Positions 6,750-14,069 of a stretch of DNA of 64,000 bases are shown piece after piece. Numbering within the stretch: the first letter of the stretch is position 1; the number at the start of each line of letters is the position of its first letter. The stretch lies in the NCBI GenBank assembly GCA_030550395.1, contig JAUQPL010000008.1, positions 1-64,000 of the forward strand, in the 5' to 3' direction. Under the pieces are notes generated by a model that worked only from the letters and a program-made list of their open reading frames with translations, was not told the origin of the DNA and did no database searches. The stretch comes from Bacteroidota bacterium. Lineage in GTDB: Bacteria > Bacteroidota > Ignavibacteria > Kapaibacteriales > HRBIN21. A program made the translations under genes and the position numbers.

Positions 6750-8498
6750 TTACAACTGCTCCAGCTCCGCTTGGAGGCTCTGGTAGCGGTAGAGGCGGGC
6801 ATAGAATCCTTGACGCTGCAAGAGTTCCGTATGGGTTCCCTCTTCAACCACAACACCATCGCTGAGCACCACGATGTGATTGGCGAGGGAGAGGCTAGAG
6901 ATGCGGTGAGCGATGAGGAGAACGGTGTGTTTGGGGACAAGAGCCCGGATCTGTTCCTGAATGGCGGTCTCCGTAGCACTGTCAACCGAGGAGAGGGCGT
7001 CGTCCAGGACGAGGACAGGGCTGTTGAGGAGCAGCGCACGGGCGATTGCCAACCGTTGGCGCTGTCCACCGGAGAGCGTGACACCGCGTTCGCCCACAAG
7101 GGTAGCGTAGCCGTTCGGCAATCGTTCTACGTCTGGATGGAGGGCTGCCCAGCGGCTGGCACGGAGGACGTCGTCGTGGCTGGCGTTAGGAGCCCCAAAG
7201 CGGATGTTATCGGCAATGCTCAAGGAGAAGGCGAAGGGGTCTTGGGGCACAACCGCAATAGCGGCGCGCAAAGTTTCCAGGGGATACTCTCGAATATCCC
7301 GTCCATCCAGGAGGATACAGCCGTCGGTGACATCATATAGCCGGGTCAGCAATGCCACCAACGTGCTTTTCCCGCTCCCGATTGGACCAGTAATACCAAC
7401 AATGCTGCCGGCGGGGATATAGAGATGGACGCCTCGCAGAGTCCATGGACGGTTTTCTGCATATCGAAACCAGACATTGCGGAATTCAATCGTTCCTCGG
7501 ATCTGGGTGAGGCGGATGGATAGGCGTCCGGTATCCGGTACATCGGGGGCTTGCTCCATGAGGTGGCGAAACCGCTGGGTGGAAGCCGCTGCTCGTTGCA
7601 CGATGTTGGTGATCCAACCCAGAGCAGCGAAGGGCCAGATGAGCTCATTGGTGTAGAGAAAAAATTGCGTAAGCTGTCCTGCGCTGAGAGTCCCTTGCAT
7701 CAGGCGGAAGCCTCCGTAGCCCAAGACAATGAGCTGCACCACGCCGACCAGTAGCATCATTGCTGGTGAAGAGAGCGCCTGGAGGCGTCCCAGGTGAAGG
7801 TTGCGCCGCATGTATTCCCGGCTCAGCTCTTGGAAGCGTTGCTTTTCGGCCTCTTCGGCCCCGTAGGCGCGCACGACTCGGATGGCGGAATAACTTTCCT
7901 GGGCGTGTCGGGTCAGTTCGCCGAAGTGTTCTTGCACCGTTGTGAAAACAGCGTGGACGCGCCGGCCAATGACGTAGGTGATGACTCCGGCAAAGGGGAG
8001 CGGCAGCAGAGCCAGGACGGTCATAGGAAGGTCCAGCGTGAGCATGAACAGGAGAGAGAAGAGAAGAGCCATGGCGGTGTTGAGTCCGTACATGATTGCA
8101 GGACCCAGGAATTCCCGAATGGAGGGGATGTCATTCGTTGCGTACGCCATAAGCTCTCCGATGGGGTGGGTATGGAAAAAGCGTGCTGAGTGGCGTTCAA
8201 GGGTGCGCATGAAGTCGTTGCGTAGTTCATACTCCAAGATTCGGGAGACGACGATGATAGTCTGGCGCATCAGGAAGGTTAGGAGTGCACCCAGCAGAGT
8301 CAATCCCAAGATGGTTCCTAGATTGAGCAGGAGACCTTCCGTCGGGAGAGTTCCTGCAATGATGCGGTCGACCGTCTGCCCCACAATCCGCGGAGTGATG
8401 GCCCAGGAGAGATTTGCTCCCACCACACAGAGTGCGCCCAGAAGCAGTCGGAGCCAATATCGGCGGAGGTATGGCGATAGCCAGAGAAGCTCACGCAT
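6750..8498 (-). CDS. ABC half-exporter with asymmetric (MdlA/YheI-like) ATPase
   Basis: A 582-residue fused permease-ATPase with six membrane spans in the first ~320 residues, then the ATPase: Walker A GPIGSGKST, Q-loop VVPQDPFAFS, signature LSGGQRQRLAIARAL, and Walker B VLVLDDALSSVD. The residue after the Walker B Asp is Asp instead of the catalytic Glu, as in the non-catalytic half of heterodimeric exporters such as MdlA, BmrC and TM287. No partner half-transporter is adjacent. The ATG at 8498 gives a family-like N-terminus (MRELLWLSPYLRRYW); an in-frame start at 8576 adds residues without homology. Substrate probably lipids or drugs; unproven. Confidence 0.9.
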   Translation of the reverse strand: MRELLWLSPYLRRYWLRLLLGALCVVGANLSWAITPRIVGQTVDRIIAGTLPTEGLLLNLGTILGLTLLGALLTFLMRQTIIVVSRILEYELRNDFMRTLERHSARFFHTHPIGELMAYATNDIPSIREFLGPAIMYGLNTAMALLFSLLFMLTLDLPMTVLALLPLPFAGVITYVIGRRVHAVFTTVQEHFGELTRHAQESYSAIRVVRAYGAEEAEKQRFQELSREYMRRNLHLGRLQALSSPAMMLLVGVVQLIVLGYGGFRLMQGTLSAGQLTQFFLYTNELIWPFAALGWITNIVQRAAASTQRFRHLMEQAPDVPDTGRLSIRLTQIRGTIEFRNVWFRYAENRPWTLRGVHLYIPAGSIVGITGPIGSGKSTLVALLTRLYDVTDGCILLDGRDIREYPLETLRAAIAVVPQDPFAFSLSIADNIRFGAPNASHDDVLRASRWAALHPDVERLPNGYATLVGERGVTLSGGQRQRLAIARALLLNSPVLVLDDALSSVDSATETAIQEQIRALVPKHTVLLIAHRISSLSLANHIVVLSDGVVVEEGTHTELLQRQGFYARLYRYQSLQAELEQL

Positions 8499-8685
8499 TG
8501 TATCGGCTCTGTTACCTGGAAGTCCGGTATACGAACACAAGGCCACTGTAGTGCGGCAGGGAGAGATACAAGTCATCTACAGGTATGAGCCTCACGCTTC
8601 GTGATGGCAAATCTCATTTGTCAGGGTATGGGCAGGAAATTTGTTCTCAGCATGTTGAGTGCTTCGGAGAGCGAAATGACAGGGG

Positions 8686-8889
8686 GTGCAGGAACCACAG
8701 GCGGGGAATGGATTCCCTTCGGTGCCCCTTTTCCGGCTCTTCTTGGATGATGTCATGTTGCTGCTCTTTGCTGGAGTGGCCATTTATGCAGTCTCCTATC
8801 TCGTCTGGGGCATCATGGGGATCAGTTCCGTGCCACCGTTTCCGGAGGAGCCCAAACAGCAAATTCAACAGGGAGTTGGTCGATCATGA
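8686..8889 (+). pseudogene. Small single-TM ORF, likely relic of an oxidase accessory subunit
   Basis: A 67-residue frame from a GTG, with one convincing membrane segment (VMLLLFAGVAIYAVSYLVWG); an internal ATG at 8755 would give just the hydrophobic part. Its stop overlaps an ATG at 8886 by ATGA, exactly where the broken subunit II relic starts. In ba3-type oxidase loci a small single-span subunit precedes subunit II, so this may be what is left of that gene. Another frame (8653-8751) encodes a short Gly/Thr-rich peptide that could be its displaced N-terminus. Function and intactness are uncertain. Confidence 0.4.
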
Positions 8890-9339
8890 GATTTGCTACC
8901 ACCGGCTGAGGGATGGTACGAGGCACGTGTTGCTTGGGATGAACGGGGGTGGGTGACAGTGGCGACTATTGTCTGCTTGTGTCTATTTTTTGGATGATCG
9001 GCTGGCACGTTTACGGGCAGCAGAATTCTTCCAGCATTTCCTATCGGATTGCGCCCGGTGAATACATGCAGCTCCACTTGGCGTGGGTGGAGCGGTAATA
9101 AGATTGGTGAGGAAAATGGAGTTCCCGTCGTTGCCCCTCCGCCAGGTAGCGACATCCTGATGCTTGCCCAAATGTGGCGCTGAGCCCCTGTGCTGGTGCT
9201 GCAGAAAGGACAGGGATGCGCGGTCTATCTGACATCAGTGGACTTGTTGCACGGTTTTTCGCTGCAACTGGTAAGCATGAACTTCATGGTGCATCCGGGG
9301 TGCAGTTCTACTATGGAGTACCGCTCTCCTGCTTCGTAA
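8886..9339 (+). pseudogene. Decayed cytochrome c oxidase subunit II (ba3-like)
   Basis: Pieces of a subunit II protein appear in changing frames. Frame at 8890 gives PPAEGWYEARVAWDERGW and a membrane span to a stop near 8990. Frame at 8994 gives GWHVYGQQNSSSISYRIAPG and LHLAWVER up to double stops near 9096. Frame at 9103 gives IGEENGVPVVAPPPGSDI, LAQMWR, a stop at 9181, then APVLVLQKG, VYLTSVDLLHGFSLQ and NMNF-like MNFMVHPG. GSD-AQMW-P-VL and the SVD-HGFSLQ block (holding the first CuA histidine) are typical of ba3-type subunit II. Two frame changes and an in-frame stop break it, and the C-terminal CuA Cys-x3-Cys/His/Met block is absent. The organism keeps a complete aa3 operon at 41.7-46 kb. 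Confidence 0.75.
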
Positions 9340-9684
9340 TGGCGGTGATCTTCCTTACCCGGAGTGGTCGGGAATTAGGGTGGGCGATTGTGCCGCACGA
9401 AGCTGTTGAGGTGGAATGGTCATATAGCGCTCTCCTGCAGGGTAGTCCATTGGAGGATTTGCTCCGATGAGGGAACTGAAGGAGCAGATGCGGCAGCCTC
9501 ATGAACGATATGGCTTGCCGCAGAGGTACGAGGTTGTGTGTTCGGTAGTAGTAGGGAAAAGTCTGCTGCGGGTGGTCTACTTGAGTTCGCAAGGGGTGAT
9601 GCCTGCGGGGAGAGCTTTCTGCAGTAAAATGCTATCGGGCGATTCTGCGTCTTCTGCCGGCGGTGAAGGGAAAGATTCGAGCAA
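9310..9684 (+). other. Unassigned stretch with two short overlapping frames
   Basis: After homology to oxidase subunit II ends near 9300, two frames remain: one ending at 9470 (containing SGRELGWAIVPHEAVEVEWS) and one from the ATG at 9467 to 9703. They share an ATGA overlap, which could be a remnant of genuine coupled genes. Neither resembles a family I recognise, and the second frame turns into low-complexity Ser/Gly residues before running into doxX. I read this as decay or a deletion scar rather than live genes. Confidence 0.4.
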
Positions 9685-10101
9685 ATGTGGCGCTGGGTTG
9701 TAAAGCCAATTGCGCTAGAGAGTGCCATAGGGTTGATGCGGGTGTGGCTGGGGGCAATGATGCTGTGGCATGGGATTCCGAAGTTGGGCCACATGGACTC
9801 CTTCCAGCATCGGGTTGGGGAGCTGGGCTTTCCTGTGCCGGAGTTCTTCGCTTGGGCAGCAGCGCTTTCGGAGGTAGTCGGAGGTGCATGTCTTATCCTG
9901 GGGCTTGCAACGCGACTGGTCTTACCTTTCATTGTCGTGACGATGGCAACGGCTGTTTTCGTTGCCCATGCTGCGGACCCGTTTTCTCGGAAGGAATTGG
10001 CGGCAACTTATGGAATCATAGCGCTTGTGCTGTGGTTTCTTGGTCCGGGGCGATGGGGTTTAGATGGTTGGATTGCCGCACGTCATAGCAGGGAGCGGTA
10101 A
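9685..10101 (+). CDS. DoxX family membrane protein
   Basis: A 138-residue protein with about four membrane segments. The DoxX signature is visible: IGLMRVWLGAMMLWHGIPKL near the N-terminus, FFAWAAALSEVVGGACLILG in the second span and ATRLVLPFIVVTMATAVFV in the third. DoxX proteins are small inner-membrane proteins of unclear role, sometimes tied to thiol redox balance. It is one base from rpiB (stop 10101, start 10103), and bshB1 follows, so a link to bacillithiol or redox balance is possible but not shown. Confidence 0.85.
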   Translation: MWRWVVKPIALESAIGLMRVWLGAMMLWHGIPKLGHMDSFQHRVGELGFPVPEFFAWAAALSEVVGGACLILGLATRLVLPFIVVTMATAVFVAHAADPFSRKELAATYGIIALVLWFLGPGRWGLDGWIAARHSRER

Positions 10102-10102
10102 G

Positions 10103-10543
10103 ATGCAGATCGCATTGGCATCGGACCATGCAGGTTTTGCTTACAAGGAGCGTCTGCGGCAGTTGCTGCAGGAGGCGGGGCATCAGGTGCAGGATCACGG
10201 GGCGTATTCGGAGGAATCCAGCGACTATCCCGACTTTGCTGTTTCAGCCGCTCAAGCTGTTGCCCGTGGTGAGGCGGACTACGGTATCCTTATCTGTGGC
10301 ACAGGGATTGGGGTTAGCATCGTGGCCAATAAGATTGCTGGGGTGCGGGCCGCCAATTGTTGCACGGAGGAGATGGCTCGCTTGAGTCGGCAGCATAATG
10401 ACGCGAATGTCCTAACTGTTGGGGCCCGGTTGCTTCCGTTTGAGCAGGTGTGGAGGATTGTGGAAGTCTTCCTCACTACTCCGTTTGAGGGCGGGCGTCA
10501 TGCCCGGCGTGTGGAGAAGATTCACCGTTTGACGGGGCGGTGA
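10103..10543 (+). CDS. rpiB: Ribose-5-phosphate isomerase B
   Basis: A 146-residue RpiB/LacAB-family enzyme interconverting ribose-5-phosphate and ribulose-5-phosphate. ALASDHAGFAYKERL supplies the phosphate/substrate loop (Asp-His at residues 8-9), ICGTGIGVSIVANKI contains the catalytic Cys, and SRQHNDANVLTVGARL has the conserved His and Asn. The start at 10103 removes a 13-residue extension of the longer frame and gives the canonical MQIALASDH N-terminus. It is followed by bshB1 after 3 bases. Confidence 0.95.
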   Translation: MQIALASDHAGFAYKERLRQLLQEAGHQVQDHGAYSEESSDYPDFAVSAAQAVARGEADYGILICGTGIGVSIVANKIAGVRAANCCTEEMARLSRQHNDANVLTVGARLLPFEQVWRIVEVFLTTPFEGGRHARRVEKIHRLTGR

Positions 10544-10546
10544 CCG

Positions 10547-11290
10547 ATGGAACGTGTGGATGTCCTTGCCATCGGTGCCCATCCCGATGACGTGGAGATG
10601 TCGTGTGGGGGTACGCTCATCAAGCTTGCACGGGCAGGTTGGCGAGTGGGAATTGTCGATTGCACTCGGGGGGAGTTGGGGAGCCGTGGGACGGTGGAGA
10701 TCCGAGAACAAGAAGCGGCGAAGGCAGCGGCACTATTGGGTGCCGTGGTACGGGAGAATTTAGGACTGCCCGATGGGAATGTGACCGTCACGTTGGATGC
10801 TGTTACGGCGCTGGTGCGATTGTTCCGATTTTACCGTCCGCAGATTGTGCTTTTCCCACCCCCGTTTGAGCGCCATCCCGACCACGAACAGGTGCACCGC
10901 CTGGTGCGAGCTGCCTATTTCCATAGTGGACTGGCAAAGCTTGTCACCGTTGGTCCTGATGGGCAGCCGCAGTCACCCTACCGTCCACGACAGCTTTTTT
11001 GCTACATGCAGGCCTACGAGTTTCAGCCCAGCTTCTATGTGGACATCAGCGATGTCTATGAGGACAAGGTGCGGGCGGTGCAAGCTCATGCCTCTCAAGT
11101 TTACGTTCCTGGGATTTCGCCGGAGGACGAGCCGGAGACGGTGTTATCACGTCCGGAGTTCTGGGAGCTGTTGGAGGTGCGAGCACGGTATTTCGGAATC
11201 CGGATTGGTGTGCGGTATGCGGAGGCGTTTCTTGCGTTGACTCCGTTGGGGATTCCAACCTTGGCGATTTGGTTGCAGCCGGATCCGTAG
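10547..11290 (+). CDS. bshB1: N-acetylglucosaminyl-malate deacetylase (bacillithiol synthesis)
   Basis: A 247-residue LmbE-family zinc deacetylase. The zinc motif AHPDDVEMSCGGTLIKLA lies at about residues 11-28, the catalytic region at TRGELGSRGTVEIREQEA, and the second zinc ligand at ERHPDHEQVH (about residue 108). These match BshB1, the second step of bacillithiol synthesis, which removes the acetyl group from GlcNAc-malate. bshA and bshC are not in the window. It ends 11 bases from the stop of the convergent DUF547 gene. Confidence 0.9.
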   Translation: MERVDVLAIGAHPDDVEMSCGGTLIKLARAGWRVGIVDCTRGELGSRGTVEIREQEAAKAAALLGAVVRENLGLPDGNVTVTLDAVTALVRLFRFYRPQIVLFPPPFERHPDHEQVHRLVRAAYFHSGLAKLVTVGPDGQPQSPYRPRQLFCYMQAYEFQPSFYVDISDVYEDKVRAVQAHASQVYVPGISPEDEPETVLSRPEFWELLEVRARYFGIRIGVRYAEAFLALTPLGIPTLAIWLQPDP

Positions 11291-11301
11291 TCTAGTTGGT
11301 G

Positions 11302-12099
11302 TTATCTACGGCGTTTCTTCTGCTCCGTTGCGGTCTGGAGGGGCTTAATGTGGAGGATGTTTCTGGCGGTAAAGCGAGTCACGGTGTGTGGGTTGAAGGG
11401 GAGGAAATCGATCCGAATTTCCCGACGTCGGGCGGCGATGTAGGCAGCAACGGTGGGTTCGACGTAGTTGGCAATCGTGTGCAGGAGGGTGTGCCCGCTG
11501 CGTTCAAAGTCAGCCCGATACCAGGCGAAGAAGGGGGAGAGCCAGAGCGTATTGGTCTGGACTTCCAAGAGGCAAGCATCAGGCGAGCGGAGGAAGGCGC
11601 GAGCATTATCTCGAAGTTGCCGTCGGAGGTTCGCACTCGTGAAAGCGCGTCGGGCAAGCGGAGGGAAGCTAGGGGTTAATCCCGCAGCCCCGAAGTGGAG
11701 GAGTGGTTCGCCGAATTGGCGAAGGCGCTGTCGGAGGCTCAAAAGGGTATGCTCTTCGCCGGCAATGCAGAAAGTATCGGCAGCAATGAGGGAATCCAAA
11801 TTGGTGATAAGGCGCAGCCCCGGACGCCGTGCCAATAGAGCCACAACACAGGCATTGTGGGCGTTGAGCCAGAAAGCCATCTGCGCCTCCTGTGTCCAGC
11901 GCTCGGGTTCTGCCAGGGCAAGCTGGTGCAGGTACTGTGAGAGACGCTCGTCTGCAGATAGGCCAACCACGTTGACTTGCCCTGCCCAGACATACTGCTG
12001 CAGGAGGCTATCCCAGACAGCGTGGATAAGCTCTTGTTGCCCCAGCAGGGAAGTGGTAGCAGCAGTCCATAGAACCCCAATCGTGGGGAGAGAGCGCAT
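11302..12099 (-). CDS. DUF547 domain protein, exported
   Basis: A 265-residue protein with a short signal peptide (MRSLPTIGVLWTAATTSLLG). It has the DUF547 core: AQMAFWLNAHNACVVALL, then AGEEHTLLSLRQRL, LHFGAAGLTPSFPPLA and LWLSPFFAWYRADF, plus a basic C-terminus (EQKKRRR). The Asn-His and Cys residues have led to suggestions of a papain-like fold for this family, but its activity is unknown. The ATG at 12099 is preferred to a GTG at 12111. It lies 36 bases downstream of lipA on the same strand and may share its transcript. Confidence 0.82.
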   Translation of the reverse strand: MRSLPTIGVLWTAATTSLLGQQELIHAVWDSLLQQYVWAGQVNVVGLSADERLSQYLHQLALAEPERWTQEAQMAFWLNAHNACVVALLARRPGLRLITNLDSLIAADTFCIAGEEHTLLSLRQRLRQFGEPLLHFGAAGLTPSFPPLARRAFTSANLRRQLRDNARAFLRSPDACLLEVQTNTLWLSPFFAWYRADFERSGHTLLHTIANYVEPTVAAYIAARRREIRIDFLPFNPHTVTRFTARNILHIKPLQTATEQKKRRR

Positions 12100-12135
12100 G
12101 GGATATCCCACGTTGTCGTACCGGACCTTCAGCGA

Positions 12136-13044
12136 TTAGTGGGGGGCGACGTGGCGCTCGGCGTGGTAGGAACTGCGTACTAGTGGACCTGATTCCACGT
12201 GTTCAAAGCCCAATTCCAGTCCAATGCGACGGAGCATAGCAAATTCTTCAGGCGTCACGTAGCGCTCAACGGGTAGATGATTGGGGGTCGGCTGGAGGTA
12301 CTGTCCAAGCGTGAGAATGTCAACTCCTACACGGCGGAGGTCATGCATGACGGCAACGACCTCCTCTGTCGTTTCGCCCAAGCCGAGCATAAGTCCTGTC
12401 TTCGTCCGCATTCCTTGGCGCTTTGCTTCTTCCAGCACGCTCAATGTCCAATGGTACTTCCCTTGGGGGCGAACGCGCCGGTAGAGGCGAGGGACCGTTT
12501 CCGTGTTATGTCCCAAGATATCCGGGCGAGCATCAATGACATACTGCAAGGCCTCTTTCTTGCCCTTGAAGTCTGGGATGAGGACCTCTACCGTAACACC
12601 GAGGCAGAGGCGGCGGATTTCCTCAATTGTTCGGGCAAACCAGGAGGCGCCACCATCGGGCAGCTCGTCTCGGTTGACGGAGGTGATGACGGCATGGCGG
12701 ATACCCATCTGGCGGACTGCTTCAGCAACGCGGCGTGGTTCATCCGGATCCACAGGCAGAGGACGTCCTGTCTTGACGGCACAGAAGCCACACGAGCGCG
12801 TGCACGTGTCGCCCAAGATTAAGAAGGTAGCCGTTCCGGCACCCCAGCACTCAGCGATATTAGGGCAGCGGGCTTCCTCGCAGACCGTGTGGAGAGATTT
12901 TGCCCGCATCATTTGTTTGAGGCGTACGTAGTTCTCTCCACCCGGAGCCCGGACTTTCAGCCATGATGGACGACGTCCTGGAGTGGCGGCATCAGCGGAG
13001 AGAACCGGTAGCGAAATTTCTACTGGGGCTGCTGTCTGCTCCAT
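12136..13044 (-). CDS. lipA: Lipoyl synthase
   Basis: A 302-residue radical-SAM enzyme that inserts two sulfur atoms into octanoyl-lipoyl domains. Both iron-sulfur clusters are marked: [12 protein letters not shown] (about residues 55-66) binds the auxiliary cluster and CTRSCGFC (about 81-88) the radical-SAM cluster. [37 protein letters not shown] and the conserved C-terminal [10 protein letters not shown] are also present. It sits 22 bases downstream of the rpoD stop. lipB is not in the window. Confidence 0.97.
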   Translation of the reverse strand: MEQTAAPVEISLPVLSADAATPGRRPSWLKVRAPGGENYVRLKQMMRAKSLHTVCEEARCPNIAECWGAGTATFLILGDTCTRSCGFCAVKTGRPLPVDPDEPRRVAEAVRQMGIRHAVITSVNRDELPDGGASWFARTIEEIRRLCLGVTVEVLIPDFKGKKEALQYVIDARPDILGHNTETVPRLYRRVRPQGKYHWTLSVLEEAKRQGMRTKTGLMLGLGETTEEVVAVMHDLRRVGVDILTLGQYLQPTPNHLPVERYVTPEEFAMLRRIGLELGFEHVESGPLVRSSYHAERHVAPH

Positions 13045-13066
13045 TGGCTGTCCTACCTCTGGAGAC

Positions 13067-13933
13067 TTATTCGCCCAGATAGATACGGAGCTCCTGGACC
13101 TGCCGCATATGCTTGAGGCGGCGGAGCGCCTTTTCCCGGATTTGCCGAACGCGTTCCCGCGTCAGGTTGAACTTTTCCCCGATCTCTTCCATTGTCAGCT
13201 GCGGATAGCCATCCAGCCCAAAGGAATAGCGCAGAATCTCGGCCTCGCGCTTGGGTAAGCGGTTCAGAAGCGAACGGATCTCCTGCCGGAGGGATTCCTG
13301 CATGACAGGGGTGTCAGGCGGTGGCTCGTTCTCGCTGGGGAGAACGTCCAGCAGGCGGCTGTCCTCTCCCTGGATAAAGGGAGCGTCTACGGAGAGGTGG
13401 CGTCCGGCAAGGCGCAGAGTTTCGGAAATCTCCTCCGGGTTCATGTCTAGCTCCCGAGCTAATTCTGCCGGGGTGGGTTCGCGTTCAAACTGTCGTTCCA
13501 ACTCGCTGTACTTCCGGCTGATCTTGTTCAGCGCCCCAACTCGGTTGAGTGGGAGGCGGATCAGACGCGCTTGCTCTGCCAAGGCTTGCAGGATGGACTG
13601 GCGGATCCACCAGACGGCATAGGAGATGAACTTGAAGCCACGGGTTTCATCAAAGCGACGTGCCGCTTTGATGAGCCCTAAGTTCCCTTCGTTGATGAGA
13701 TCACCTAGTGAAAGCCCCTGGTTCTGGTATTGCTTAGCTACGCTGACGACAAACCGCAGGTTTGCTTTCACCAGTCTCTCCAAAGCTTTTTCTCCCTCTG
13801 GACCGCCTTTCTTAATCTGCCGCGCCAGTTCAATTTCTTCCTCTGGCGTCAGCAGCTCGTATTTGCCGATTTCCTGTAGGTAGCGGTCTAGTGAGGGACT
13901 CTCACGGTTGGTATACTGTCGCGTAATACGCAT
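13067..13933 (-). CDS. rpoD: Primary sigma factor RpoD, short Bacteroidota form
   Basis: A 288-residue sigma factor, the short length typical of RpoD in Bacteroidota, without the region 1.1 or non-conserved insert of E. coli sigma-70. Region 1.2 is [20 protein letters not shown], region 2 includes [20 protein letters not shown] and [19 protein letters not shown], and region 4 ends with [20 protein letters not shown]. The divergent region 2.4 of this group fits the TAnnTTTG promoter boxes seen across the window. The start at 13933 ([15 protein letters not shown]) is the usual N-terminus for this group. Confidence 0.95.
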   Translation of the reverse strand: MRITRQYTNRESPSLDRYLQEIGKYELLTPEEEIELARQIKKGGPEGEKALERLVKANLRFVVSVAKQYQNQGLSLGDLINEGNLGLIKAARRFDETRGFKFISYAVWWIRQSILQALAEQARLIRLPLNRVGALNKISRKYSELERQFEREPTPAELARELDMNPEEISETLRLAGRHLSVDAPFIQGEDSRLLDVLPSENEPPPDTPVMQESLRQEIRSLLNRLPKREAEILRYSFGLDGYPQLTMEEIGEKFNLTRERVRQIREKALRRLKHMRQVQELRIYLGE

Positions 13934-14006
13934 GGGCACACGTGCGCTGGTGGGACACTTCCATCGTGAGCACAGGCACAAGACGGACGCTCCGAGGAGC
14001 TATTGT

Positions 14007-14051
14007 GAAAAAGAAAAGGGGCGCTCTGCGAAGCTGTGTGCAGAGCGCCCC
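14007..14051 (-). terminator. Strong intrinsic terminator of the redox cluster
   Basis: A perfect 12-bp stem (GGGGCGCTCTGC / GCAGAGCGCCCC, 14018-14029 and 14040-14051) with a 10-nt loop. Read on the reverse strand it is followed by TTTTCTTTTTC. It ends the transcript of the five-gene cluster 19212-14070 and insulates rpoD from it. Confidence 0.92.
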
Positions 14052-14069
14052 AGTGGCAGTGGCTCATCT

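Noticed and set aside
8585-8956. A 123-codon + frame in the decayed region
   Set aside because: Cys/Ser-rich translation that crosses the frames carrying oxidase homology; it does not resemble a protein.
8886-9339. Programmed frameshifting to make subunit II
   Set aside because: Two frame changes plus a separate stop and missing CuA ligands fit decay better than recoding; no slippery site seen.
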